From NCBI GenBank assembly GCA_947172415.1, contig OX359196.1, positions 7,583,901 through 7,647,900 on the forward strand: DNA of 64,000 nt. The letters run 5' to 3'. The stretch's first letter is position 1. Each line of letters opens with the position of its first letter. The notes beneath the pieces are model-generated. The model searched no databases. It was not told where the DNA came from and saw nothing but the letters and a program-made list of their open reading frames with translations. The DNA comes from Chondrosia reniformis (taxonomy: Eukaryota > Porifera > Demospongiae > Chondrillida > Chondrillidae). Below are positions 26,884 to 38,545 of this stretch, piece after piece. Made by a program: the position numbers and the translations under genes.

Positions 26884-29168
26884 TTAATAAATATTAATGA
26901 TCACACTGAGTACACACAATAGTGTTAAGGTCATCAGAGGAAGGACGAAATCTAACAAATGTAAAAAAATAGTTAAGTTCAAAAAATCTTCTCGCCCAAA
27001 ACTTCTTGATAAAGGAACAATAAAACATTATAATGTGAGTATACATATATACATATATATACATATAATTCAATATTATAACATACTAAGGGTTGACAAT
27101 GATCCACTGTCTTCTCTTAAAATGGGATTTTCAGTGCTATTTGTATTTCCAGAACTGACTGAGGGAGAATATGCTGCAGTACTGTTGACAGATGTCTGTG
27201 TAGGCTGTGTGGTAGGCTGTGTAGTGGATTCTGGAATCAAAGGAGTTAGATTTAGAGATAAATAAGTATAATTTGTGAATGAGTGGCTGAAGTGGATAGG
27301 AATGTATAGCTAGGGGTGTTTGTAAGGTAGGTATAGAGGGAGGAGTGGAGAGAGTTGTGGCAAGTATGAGTAGAGGAAGGTGTGGCAGGTAGGAGTAGAG
27401 GGAGATGTGGCAGGTTGGAGTGAAGGGAGATGTGGTAGGTTGGAGTGAAGGGAGATGTGGCAGGTTGGAGTGAAGGGAGATGTGGTAGGTTGGAGTGAAG
27501 GGAGATGTGGCAGGTTGGAGTGAAGGGAGATGTGGCAGGTTGGAGTGAAGGGAGATGTGGCAGATTGGAGTGAAGGGAGATGTGGCAGGTTGGAGTGAAG
27601 GGAGATGTGGCAGGTTGGAGTGAAGGGAGATGTGGCAGGTTGGAGTGAAGGGAGATGTGGCAGGTTGGAGTGAAGGGAGATGTGGCAGGTTGGAGTGAAG
27701 GGAGATGTGGCAGGTTGGAGTGAAGGGAGATGTGGCAGATTGGAGTGAAGGGAGATGTGGCAGGTTGGAGTGAAGGGAGATGTGGCAGGTTGGAGTGAAG
27801 GGAGATGTGGCAGGTTGGAGTGAAGGGAGATGTGGCAGGTTGGAGTGAAGGGAGATGTGGCAGGTTGGAGTGAAGGGAGATGTGGCAGGTTGGAGTGGAG
27901 GGAGATGTGGCAGGTTGGAGTGAAGGGAGATGTGGCAGGTTGGAGTGAAGGGAGATGTGGCAGGTTGGAGTGAAGGGAGATGTGGCAGGTTGGAGTGAAG
28001 GGAGGAGTAGCTTGAGGAATCAATGTCAAGTTATTACCTTGCTTACTGCAGAGTCCATTACTACAAAAAGGTCTGGATGAGGGACACGCACTGCAAGGTT
28101 CACCACTTTCATATGGATGACCGGCAAAATTACCTCTGAAGTTAATACACATTATAAAATTATCTAGGTAATACATTTATTATAATAAACGTACATATAT
28201 ATCCATACCCATATTAATATATATCTGTGTATATGTATATGTGTAAGAATAGAAGTATATAAGTCCATGGCCACAAATTGTGTGTGGAGTGTGTATAATA
28301 TTTCTATATGGTACGTAGTATAACACATGTAAATGTTAATAATGAATCAGATGTTTACATTATATATATAGAAAATTTTCTTTGTATTCAAATAGATGTG
28401 ACATGTAGCTACACTTATAGGCTATTACATACACCTACGTAGCACTCCCAAATAAACACACCCACTTACATATTTAAAATAATATACATATATGTGTATG
28501 TAGGTGTAGATCTATTGATACCATGATAACCAAAACGTGTATTCATGTTGCTCATCCATGTACTTATTGCTCACCCTGGTCCGTACTGACAGACTACTAT
28601 GGTACCAGATGAGATCGTTGAACCAGTGATACTAGCACAATACTTAGCTCCACATCCCAGCTCAAATGAATCTGCCCACACAACCTATACAGATATTAAG
28701 AAGGACCGTAAAATTAGAAGTGTTTACGTACTAAGAGAAGTGTTTTATTACCTGAGTGTAGTGTCCACAGACAGCTGAACAGGATTTGTCACTGTACCTG
28801 TAGTCCGTTTTCTCCCCGTCCCATGAGGTCACAGCCATGGACGCATCGATATTATTACTGCTGTTAAGGTATAAATTCTCTCCTATCCAGCCGTAGGACG
28901 ATCCGGAGGCACTGACCCTCTCACTATTACTGCTGTGATCGAAGACACATCTTTCCGCATACTCTTGAGCGAACGCAGCTATCGAATGGCTCCATTCCAT
29001 TTCCAGCATATCGGATGCTGTAGGGACAACGCTCCTTCGGGCATCATTGTGAGCTTTCAGTAGAGACTCCTTTTCCTCTTGACTGAGAGCTCCTACTAGG
29101 GAACACAGTAGTGATATGATTGTAATAGTCTTGAAGATAGTAGAGATGGGCGACCAACGACACTCCAT
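26884..29168 (-). CDS. CAP-domain secreted protein with Ser/Thr stalk and hydrophobic tail (paralogue 1)
   Basis: Five exons: 29168-28752, 28684-28575, 28135-28047, 27230-27087, 26951-26884; 275 residues, phases 0, 2, 1, 1. A signal peptide (IISLLCSLVGALS) is followed by the CAP domain (KAHNDARR, GWIGENLY, CSAVCGHYTQVVW, LGCGAKYC, VCQYGPG), a small Cys hinge (YESGEPCSACPSSRPFC), a Ser/Thr/Asn-rich stalk (STTQPTTQPTQTSVNST), and a final hydrophobic tail (LTLLCVLSVIINIY) ending at the stop. This suggests GPI anchoring or membrane attachment. Both CAP His residues (AHN, GHYTQ) are present. A 25-bp minisatellite fills most of intron 3. If that intron is retained, exon 3 stays open for over 700 bp in frame, giving an alternative Pro/Leu-rich C-terminus. 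Probably a recent duplicate of the gene at 29503-31403. Confidence 0.85.
27397..28005. repeat. Minisatellite, 25-bp unit x ~24
   Basis: The unit is tggagtgaagggagatgtgg plus caggt. It lies inside intron 3 of the CAP gene. On the minus strand it is pyrimidine-rich and remains free of stops in the frame of the preceding exon, so 75 bp would encode a 25-residue repeat. Confidence 0.95.
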
Positions 29169-29502
29169 ATCTTAATTTTCGTATATAGATCAAGAGGAAG
29201 TTGGTCACACCTCCACACCGATAATTGTATAACCAGGGCGCAGCTCCCTTTAAAGGACATTTTCAAGTTTACTACCACTACACTGCTACATGAAAAGTGA
29301 GGGCTAAGCTTCAGAATGAGGGGACTAAGCCCCCCCCTGCCCCTGATAGCTAAATTCTAGCATACAGTCTATAGCTAATTATTTAGGACTTAAATTTACA
29401 GTGTGTTTGTATCTCATGATCACATAAATAATTAATAATCAAAGTCACAAATGGTTAATATACATGTCTCAATGGTATAGACAGTTTTATATACATTCTT
29501 CT
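29169..29502. other. Intergenic between two tandem CAP genes
   Basis: About 330 bp with a C-run (agcccccccctgcccc near 29327-29343) and no exon. Likely promoter of the downstream CAP gene. Confidence 0.5.
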
Positions 29503-31403
29503 CTAGTGGTTCACAATGAGCATGCTGACGGCCATTCCTACTGCCACGGCCACATTCTGAAAGATCAGATCTATATATGCATAATACCATAGATAAGGGG
29601 TACTTGTTGCAATCATTATGGTTGAAATATAATTATTTTGAACATTGCAACACTATAAACAGTTGAAAATTTCGACCCTTGTGATTAGGTCTTCATTCAG
29701 CAACAATGCTTTAAAATAGTAACTCTCAAACATAATATAGTAAGATATATGCATGCAATTAACAGTCCTTCCTTTAATATAAAGCTTTCAGGGGCAATAT
29801 GAGATGCATGGACTGACACTAGAAATCAACTTACTAAATATAGATGATGCCCCACTGTTTTCAGTTGGACTGATAGTAGGATCGCCAGTGCTATTAGTGC
29901 TACCTGGAGGATGAAGGGATGGAAGGACAGTGGCATTTTGGAGAATGATGCAGAATGCAGACAAACAGGATAAAAGAATTAAAAAAAGAGACGACAAACA
30001 CAGTGCTTCCTGAGAAACCTCATATATCTATCTAAAGAGCTAGATCTAAGCAAAGAAGTGATCACATAGAGTATAAGTGTATTATAACCTGATGTTTTTG
30101 TCCCTATATATTATATATAGCAACAGTGGCCTATAACTAACAGAAGTATATGAATTCCACAGAGTTGAGAATATTGGAGAATGTATATATATACAGTGGG
30201 CCCCGGCTTAAACACCTAGCCTTGGGATCGAAGAATATTTATCCAAAATATTCATTTATTATAAGTGTTATTGCAACACTATGCTCTTTCCATAACTATT
30301 GCATACTGTACTGTACTGTTCCGTATATTGTACTGCTGTTACTATTTAATACTGTACTTTGACTCTAATATTATTGTAGGGTAAAGTCTGCAGATTTAAA
30401 CTGAAACTAAATTTTAGTTTCACTTATAGTAAACCAACTCATTATTATATATGAGAACATAACATTATCTGGGGTCCACTTACTGCAAAGTCCATTACTA
30501 CAGAAAGGTTTTGACAATGGGCAAGTATCACATGGTACACCACTTTCATACGGGAGGGTGCCAACAATGTTACCTCTGAATAAAACAGGAATGTAAATAA
30601 CAACAATACTAAACATCATCAGTTAGATCAGGAATTTCATGTGTGTATTGTTCTATTTATGTGTATTCATTATAGTACAGCTAATAGCTAATTGCCTTGT
30701 AGTGATTATAAAGCAACACCTACCTATATCCATATATAAACACATACTATATATAGATAGTATATATAAACATGGTGTGATAATAACAGGATATGGCCAC
30801 TTATCCATGTACTTATACTTATGTACTACCACTCACCCTGGTCCGTACTGACAGACTACTATGGTACCAGATGAGATCCTTGAACCAGTGATACTAGCAC
30901 AATACTTAGCTCCACATCCCAGCTCAAATGAATCTGCCCATACAACCTATACAGATATTAAGAAGGACCGTAAAATTAGAAGTGTTTACGTACTAAGAGA
31001 AGTGTTTTATTACCTGAGTGTAGTGTCCACAGACAGCTGAACAGGAGTTGTCACTGTACCTGTAGTCCGTTTTCTCCCCGTCCCATGAGGTCACAGCTAT
31101 GGACGCATCGATATTATTACTGCTGTGAAGGTATAAATTCTCTCCTATCCAGCCGTAGGACGATCCGGAGGCACTGACCCTCTCGCTATTAGTGCTGTGA
31201 TCGAAGACACATCTTTCCGCATACTCTTGAGCGAACGCAGCTATCGAATGGCTCCATTCCATTTCCAGCATATCGGATGCTGTAGGGACAACGCTCCTTC
31301 GGGCATCATTGTGAGCTCTCAGTAGAGACTCCTTTTCCTCCTGACTGAGAGCTCCTACTAGGGAACACAGTAGTGATATGATTATAACAGTCTTGAAGAT
31401 CAT
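29503..31403 (-). CDS. CAP-domain secreted protein (paralogue 2), last exon junction uncertain
   Basis: Exons 31403-31014, 30946-30837, 30575-30484, 29903-~29818, 29556-29503; about 243 residues. Exons 1-2 and the intron between them are almost identical to the gene at 26884-29168, including the intron text gaaggaccgtaaaattagaa, so the duplication is recent. Signal peptide, CAP motifs (GHYTQVVW, GWIGENLY) and the Cys hinge (YESGVPCDTCPLSKPFC) are intact. The stalk exon (GSTNSTGDPTISPTENSG) is followed by a short exon with a hydrophobic end (NVAVAVGMAVSMLIVNH). The donor conserved with the paralogue (TTTA|GTAAGT at 29834) is phase 1, but this tail reads in phase 0, so either a weak donor at 29817 is used or the tail is frameshifted. 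Confidence 0.75.
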
Positions 31404-31676
31404 AGCAGAACGTGATGATGGCTAGCGACTTGAAGTAAGTATTTGGACAGGATCTTGAATTGAATACGAATGGTCTGATTCGTAGAACTTCCTATGTCAC
31501 AAGGGAATACGATACCAATTAACGCAGTGAATAAACAGTAGTACCACCAGGCTAAGAGGAGGCAACGCTTCACTGTTATATAAACACATCTTACAGTAAT
31601 CACTTACAGAAAAATACTTATGATATGGAAGCATTATATTACATAAATACAAAAAGTATAATGGAGTCATATATAT
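31404..31676. other. Short intergenic between CAP gene and protease-dsRBD gene
   Basis: 273 bp, AT-rich. Promoter of the CAP gene and 3' UTR of neither clearly resolved; nothing else seen. Confidence 0.4.
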
Positions 31677-33574
31677 TTAAGAACCAAGCCTTTTAAGGGC
31701 TACCCTTGCTGCTTCATGTTCGGCTTCCTTCTTCTTGTACTTCAGCTCCTCTCCCTTCACACTACCCAGGCCAGACACCAGAACAACAGCAATGTACTCA
31801 CCCCCAGTGCTCTGGACCTCGTAGCGAGGAAGAGGTAGGCCTTGTTTATCACAGTATTCCTTTAGTTTCATTTTGTAGGTCTTGTTAGGGAGGGGCAAAA
31901 GGGGTGTGTCCACAAGGCCTTGTACTGAGCTGGTAGTGGGTGGGTCTGGGGGTTGGGCCTGTACCAAACTGGTGGCAGGGGAGGCCCCAACAGTCAAGTT
32001 ATTGAGAGTGGAGTGGGGTGGATGATCTGGGGGAGGAAGCACTGAAGAGGTTGGGGTAGGAGGACCTGTGGTTGATACAGGTACAGGCACACTAGACCTT
32101 GCTGCATTCCTAATGGTAGAAGGTTCAGAAAGGGAAAATCCCTGCAGTATTGGTGTACCCTTCAGATTCTCAAATAGATACTGGTAGGCCTCTCTCTTGG
32201 CAGCCTCCCTTGATGGATATCTACACTGACTGCTACCTCTGTACGTCCCCCCCTTGTCTGTGAAGGTCAATGTGCAAGCATATTCATAAGGGGGGCCATC
32301 TTGAGACGTATTTTCTTCATAAGTCACTTTCAGTTTAACACCCCTTTCCTGGAGGAAGGAGTCCAGACAGAACTGCAGGCTGGGAACTGGAGGATGTAGC
32401 AATATATAGAGCTACAGTCAGTTTGGTTGGTACTACAACTACCGTTCTGGCAAACATACCTTGTGATGTTTGAGTATGTCCAGGAGGAGGGTAGGCTGGT
32501 GTTGACAGCTGAGAGGGGGGAGGAGGGTAGGGTCTTGTCGACAGCTGAGAGGGGGGAGGAGGGTAGGCTAGTGTTGACAGCTGAGAAGGGGGAGGAGGGG
32601 AGGTGAGCGTTGATGAAGTTGCTCCAGAATTCTTTATCCTTGGAAGAGGAACTGGCTGTGTACCTGTACAAGGAACAGGAAAGGTTATTAATTTGGAATA
32701 CATTAACCTAATACACTTCCAGTAGCTCAACGATTATGAATTTTTTGTTAAATATTAAATGCATTTTTAACACATATCATATACACTCACTTGATCTGGT
32801 ACCAGCAAAAGTGTACCCACTCCTGCCAGAGATAGCACTTTTTAGTTGTTCTGCCTCTTGGAGGAGATTTGCTGGATGAGATAATCGTGTCACTCTTTCT
32901 GGAGTCTGAAATGGCATTCTACTATGTTGACAATGGTCCTCCATTTTGCTGCTAACCTTCACAATTATATTATCCAATGACTCATTGACATTGCTTGGGT
33001 CACGCAGTTCAATATTGAGAAAGGCAGAAAATAGACCTCTATCCTCAACTTCAAAGGCTTTAAAATTTGGTACAGTGGAATAGGCGACATATGACTTCTG
33101 GTTGCTAGGTATAAGTGTTTCAATTTTAAACTCTCCACCTCGGGGAACATACTTTATACCTTTATCCTCCATACCTCCTCGACATGCATCGATGAAGAAT
33201 AATTGGGAAAATCTAAGAATATGTGGATTTTTATGGAATGCATCAAACACATCTTTAAGATTGAGACTCTTTCCATCCTGCCCGAATATGAAACCATTAT
33301 CGCCATGTCCGCAAAACACAAAGGCCGTATACTTGAGTGTGCCACTAATGGACAGATCTTCCGCCTCTTTTTCCAGCTGCGACACCAGTTTAATGATATC
33401 AGATGCTACCTTGTTCTGCCCTGGGATCACTTTGAACTCTAACTGTTCAAATGTTTCACTATATGCGATAAAGTCATTTCTCGTTCCAATTAACGTGTCC
33501 TTTGTGTTACAGGTCTTATAGTCGTTGGCTATTACCAAGACAACTCCAAGATAATCTTTGATGATGCCGGCCAT
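31677..33574 (-). CDS. Paracaspase-like C14 protease fused to two dsRNA-binding domains
   Basis: Three exons: 33574-32791, 32663-32460, 32386-31677, phases 1 and 1; 565 residues. Residues ~8-250 form a caspase-fold domain with no prodomain: catalytic His90 in FCGHGDNG and Cys131 in FFIDACRGG. At the caspase P1-Asp arginine positions it has Leu28 (LIGT for RxGT) and Glu175 (AFE for SWR). Asp34, Asp129 and Glu175 align with the acidic S1-pocket residues of paracaspase MALT1 (Asp365, Asp462, Glu500), so cleavage after Arg/Lys is inferred. A Pro-rich linker (~262-329, repeats of YPPPPSQLST) is followed by dsRBD1 (~333-404, with GPPYEYACTLTF and SREAAKREAYQYL) and dsRBD2 (~500-564, with PRYEVQSTGGEY and KKKEAEHEAARVALKRLG). 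A dsRNA-controlled protease, cytosolic, is the natural inference. The architecture is in one splice-consistent frame. Confidence 0.88.
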
Positions 33575-33815
33575 TCATAAATATATATTCTTAGAAGAAA
33601 AAAAGAGATTCTGCTGCGTTAATCGTTTCGGTTGTATACGGGAAAGTCCCTCAACCAGTCCCTTTGCCAATTATGACGTAATAAAGAATGGCTAAATTTA
33701 TTGGAATGCTAGTTAATGTAAATGCATATAAAATAGAATAGCTGTCCAAATAAGAAATGATTGTGCTCAATAACTAAAAGTACATATTCTACAAAATATT
33801 CTAATGTCTTGACAC

Positions 33816-36800
33816 CTAAACGTTATAAGGATCAGTCTTTGTAGCTTTGTAAGGAGGTCTCTCAAGGTACAGAAACTCCTTCATGTTGCTGACAAGGCCA
33901 CGATTGAATGGATTCTTAAAGCTCCCGTCTGGTTGTTTGAAGTGACGATATCGATAGTAGTTAGTGTGCTCGTTGGTGGTCAAGTTTTGAACAGTCATCA
34001 TTGTCTACAGAGTAAAATCATGTACAATCACAAGGACCCACTGTATACTGAAACACACATACTACACACATATGAGTAATCTAGAACACCATATACTTAC
34101 AACTCTGACCAAATATGGTATATTATACCAAGTATGAATGTAGCCCAGTGAAAAAAGGAAGAAAAGTAGGTATGAAATTATATTCTTATTCAACACTCTA
34201 TTGGTTTTTCCTAATAAGTAAGAGATCTAGGAAATGTTTATTCTATGTATGTTTCCACAGCCTCAACCATACTGACAACCATGTCTTAGGAAAATAGTGT
34301 TTTATATCGTGAACTGTATGTATATGCATTGTGTTGCTCCACCCACCTGGTATCCTCCCTGATAGAGTGCTGGAATGGCGTAGCCTGCAAGCATAGCCCC
34401 CGCCAAGAAGGGAACAAAGGAAAATCCCTCTATCCTCAAGACGAGCCAAAGAAGGTAGCCTCCAATTAACCCTTTTGTGATGAGTATGTAAACAAAAAAC
34501 AGGAAGTACATCCTACATATGTAAACAAAAACAGGAAGTACACCCTACATATGGAAACACAAGCAGTAAACACTGTTCATGGAAGGATGGGATACCAAAT
34601 CAACACACCTATTTCCATAGCCAACACAGGACCCGAGCCAAGAGCAGTGATGGTCAAAGTGGTCCACACAGCGGTTACATCTTCGACAGTGCTTGCCTCT
34701 GATTGGACGAACCAACTTACAAGTGTGACACATTAAAAACACTGGATTACTGAGCTCTGAATAGTTGGACCACGAGGCTGGATTACCAATCTATAGGAAC
34801 ATGATGCAGGGAGGCGTGGTTACCAATCTATAGGAACATGATGCAGGGAGGCGTGGTTACCAATCTATAGGAACATGATGCAGGGAGGCATGGTTACCAA
34901 TCTATAGGAACATGATGCAGGGAGGCGTGGTTACCAATCTATAGGAACATGATGCAGGGAGGCGTGGTTACCAATCTATAGGAACATGATGCAGGGAGGC
35001 ATGGTTACCAATCTATAGGAACATAATGCAGGGAGGCGTGGTTACCAATCTATAGGAACATGATGCAGGGAGGCGTGGTTACCAATCTATAGGAACATAA
35101 TGCAGGGAGGCGTGGTTACCAATCTATAGGAACATAATGCAGGGAGGCGTGGTTACCAATCTATAGGAACATGATGCAGGGAGGCGTGGTTACCAATCTA
35201 TAGGAACAGGCAGGAACTCAACAAATTCAAGCAAGCAAGTAGAATGCCTATACGTATCACTCAGTAACTAAGCAGTGAGGTTTGGCACTGAAAGTGTGTC
35301 TAACCATTCTCAAAGCTTCATCGTACTGCCTTCTGTTTGGGGCGAGGTATCCGGGATCAGAGAACCTGGCAAGATAGTACAGGATCCAAAATACCACAGT
35401 GATCACCCATAGCAACAGATGAGCATTCCACGCAACAGAGAGAGTGACAGGAACAATCTAATGGTATTAGAATTTATGTATATATAAGACAAGGTAGCCT
35501 ACATAATCATATTCATAGAATGACATGATGGTTTAGGGTGAGATGTCAACACAGCCCCTCACATAACAACAGTTATTATGCTTACAAGAGTCCTCCAATC
35601 AGATACTCTATGTAAGCATGTACAAGCATTGGATCACTGACCACAGATACAAGAAGTGATGATAATGTAGTTAGTCACCTCTCACACACAAGTCTGACTG
35701 CTGTGACTCACTTTAAAGATGTACAACGGGTAGGACCAGAGAAACATAGCCACAATGAGGAACCACACGGGCCATTTCTTGTCCCCTGGGGGGCCGTACA
35801 CCAGTGTCCTGAGGAAGGACCACACTCATGAGACAAGTATACAGACACAAGAAAAGTCTAATACAACATTTTCCTACATGCTGTGCCTATTCTGTAAAAA
35901 AGCCTATAGGGAAACTAGGCACTGCATAATACATCAAACATGACAACACAGGGCAGTACTAGCTGTTCAATTACATCTGCAGTTAAATTAAATAAGTTAG
36001 TTTATCAACTTGTTTCTATTTAGCAAATATCCTGTGAAAAGTTGTATATTTTACAGTATCTGAGGAAGAGGGTAACTACGTAGAACACTAGTATCTTAGC
36101 TGAGGAAGAGGGTAACTATGTAGAACACTAGTATCTTAGCTGAGGAAGAGGGTAACTACGTAGAACACTAGTATCTTAGCTGAGGAAGAGGGTAACTACG
36201 TAGAACACTAGTATCTTAGCTGAGGAAGAGGGTAACTATGTAGAACACTAGTATCTTAGCTGAGGAAGAGGGTAACTATGTAGAACACTAGTATCTTAGA
36301 TGAGGAAGAGGGTAACTACGTAGAACACTAGTATCTTAGCTGAGGAAGAGGGTAACTACGTAGAACACTAGTATCTTAGCTGAGGAAGAGGGTAACTACG
36401 TAGAACACTAGTATCTTAGCTGAGGAAGAGGGTAACTATGTAGAACACTAGTATCTTAGCTGAGGAAGAGGGTAACTACGTAGAACACTAGTATCTTCAC
36501 TCTTGCCTCTGTCTTACATGTACATGCACTCACTTCCAGTTCCATTCGTCCCCAGACTCTCTTCTGTTTTCAAACAAGCGAATGATATCTTTGTGTTTTC
36601 TCCCTTGTGCTAAAAGCATTGGAGTCTTTCCATTCACGTCAGCCATTGTGGTGTCACCTCCCTACACAAACAACCACAGTCTACACTGAAGTACGTACTT
36701 TATGCAAACAGAAAATTACTTTTCTGGCAAGTTTCCATATATCAGGTGATCCATTGTGATATTGTGCGTACATACTCTCTAACTTACATGTTCAATCAAC

Positions 36801-38468
36801 ATTTCCATACACTGCACATCTCCGGATATGCTAGCTGAGTGGACTGGGGTCTGCTGGTAGGCATCCTTCTGCTTCGGGTCTAGGCCCCAGCTCAGCAGAA
36901 TAAGGACTGCCTCAGGATGACCTGGTGGTGAGAGACAATATGTAAAATGAAACTGGAGTAGCTGGTCACACAAGACAAGCCATGAATCATCATGTGATAT
37001 ATGATTATGTGGAAATTGAAGAGTCTTTTGCCCTGTTGATCACTGATCGGAACACCCATTTTCAATTCAAAAATACTATGTACATACAAGGTACACTTCA
37101 ATATAACTGTGTTCAATTATACGTATATTTGGTAATTTTTTTCTATTGAGCTTTCAGCAACACAAAGTTTTTTAGGGACATTTTAGCTCATAACGACCTT
37201 GAAATATCCAAATGAGTGATATAATGAATGTTGCTGATAGTTGATATACAATGTACATATTGGGTCTTAAATGTTAAAACATATTTATCTTAAAAGAACT
37301 TGCCACTAAACTTTAAAGAATAGAATCCAATTAACAGGGGCCACCCCATGAAAGGCATGCAATTTCATATGCATCCATCCATATATGGGTAATGATATCA
37401 TAATATTAAATACCAGTATTACCAGTAACTACCAGTGACACCTCTTACATACCTATATATCACCCTGTGAGCTACTTACCAGTGACACCTCTCACATACC
37501 TATATATATATCACTCTGTGAGCTACTTACAAGTGACCTCTCACATACCTATATATCACCCTGTGAGCTACTTACAAGTGACCTCTCACATACCTATATA
37601 TCACCCTGTGAGCTACTTACAAGTGACCTCTCACATACCTATATATCACCTTGTGAGCTACTTACAAGTGACCTCTCACATACCTATATATCACCCTGTG
37701 AGCTACTTACCAGTGACCTCTTACATACCTATATATATATCACCCTTTGAGACGCTTACCAGTGACCTCTTACATACCTATATATATATCACTTACCTTT
37801 ATAAGCAGCCCAGTGGAGACAGGTGTCCTTGTTAATGTCTATGTGGGTCTTGTCTGCCCCCTTCTTCAAGAGGTAACTGATAACCAAGGATTGTCCATAT
37901 TGAGAGGCAATGATGAGAGGAGTACATCGGTTGTAGTCCATGGTTTCTATGGATACACCCCGCTCTAGATACAGATCTACAACTGTCACATGACCATGCA
38001 CGCAGGCCCAGTGGATGGGTCTGGGGCCGTAGTCATTGTCACTGTGGACGTTAATGAGGGCGCCCTGGCTCAGCAGGTACTCCACCAGAACAACATGGCC
38101 GCCCAGGGAGGCCCAGTGCAGAAGGGTATGACCTCCACTGTCCCTCGTCCGAACATACTCAACTCCTTTCTCCTCAATCGTCTCTCTCAGCATTTTAATG
38201 AACCTTTGAATACAAACGAAACAGATAATTTGCTTCATAAGAAAAAGCGATTCACCTAACTTTATGGAGCCAAATTTTATGTTTACCGACATGGCATGGC
38301 TTATGCATCTACAAAGGAAAAGCATAACACTAGTGTGTCATTAGAGCTTACGCACCCCTTTTTACAGGCGCCAACAAGATCGTCCAAGATTTTCTTTTCT
38401 TGTTCAGTGAGATCTTCATAGTTTCTCAGTTCATCCTCTACATCGCTGGACTCCTCAGGATCCAGCAT
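33816..38468 (-). CDS. ZDHHC17: Ankyrin-repeat DHHC palmitoyltransferase (HIP14/ZDHHC17-ZDHHC13 type)
   Basis: Nine exons: 38468-38356, 38203-37797, 36921-36788, 36661-36534, 35808-35712, 35457-35305, 34790-34609, 34512-34347, 34004-33816; 522 residues, all phases consistent. An acidic N-terminus ([14 protein letters not shown]) precedes ankyrin repeats ([22 protein letters not shown], split here as [64 protein letters not shown]). Hydrophobic segments follow, then the DHHC Cys-rich domain ([34 protein letters not shown]) and two more membrane segments. It should S-acylate proteins at Golgi/vesicle membranes, with the ankyrin part recruiting substrates. It is shorter than vertebrate ZDHHC17 (~630). 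Which of ZDHHC17 or ZDHHC13 is closer cannot be decided. Three introns carry minisatellites. Confidence 0.9.
34781..35209. repeat. Minisatellite, 37-bp unit x ~11.6, reiterating a 3' splice site
   Basis: The unit is accaatctataggaacatg plus atgcagggaggcgtggtt. On the minus strand each unit reads ttcctatag|ATTGGTAA, identical to the acceptor (34792-34791) and first eight bases of the DHHC exon of the palmitoyltransferase. The array begins inside the exon and runs through the upstream intron. Confidence 0.95.
36060..36497. repeat. Minisatellite, 40-bp unit x 11
   Basis: Unit tgaggaagagggtaactacg plus tagaacactagtatcttagc, nearly invariant (a C/T change in actacg/actatg). It lies in the intron between exons 36661-36534 and 35808-35712, ending 36 bp from the donor. 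Confidence 0.95.
37436..37795. repeat. Minisatellite, ~45-49-bp unit x ~7, abutting a 5' splice site
   Basis: Units contain gtgagctacttac, aagtgacctctcacatacc and tatatatcaccctg. On the minus strand the array begins at the donor (AAAG|GTAAGTGATATATA) of the second palmitoyltransferase exon, and every unit contains further GGTATGT and TGTAAGT donor-like sites. Confidence 0.9.
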
Positions 38469-38545
38469 GGCTACCGCTTATCGGTTAATCTCCTACCGTG
38501 ATAGCTTAGGTCACGTGACAAACACGTGGATACGGAAACATCAAA
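38469..38545. promoter_or_regulatory. 77-bp bidirectional promoter with two E-boxes
   Basis: The start codons of the palmitoyltransferase (38468, minus) and NDUFA2 (38546, plus) are only 77 bp apart. Within this lie a perfect palindrome gtcacgtgac (CACGTG at 38512-38517) and a second CACGTG at 38523-38528. CACGTG is the core of bHLH-zip (USF/TFEB/MYC) sites; regulation by such factors is inferred. Confidence 0.7.
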
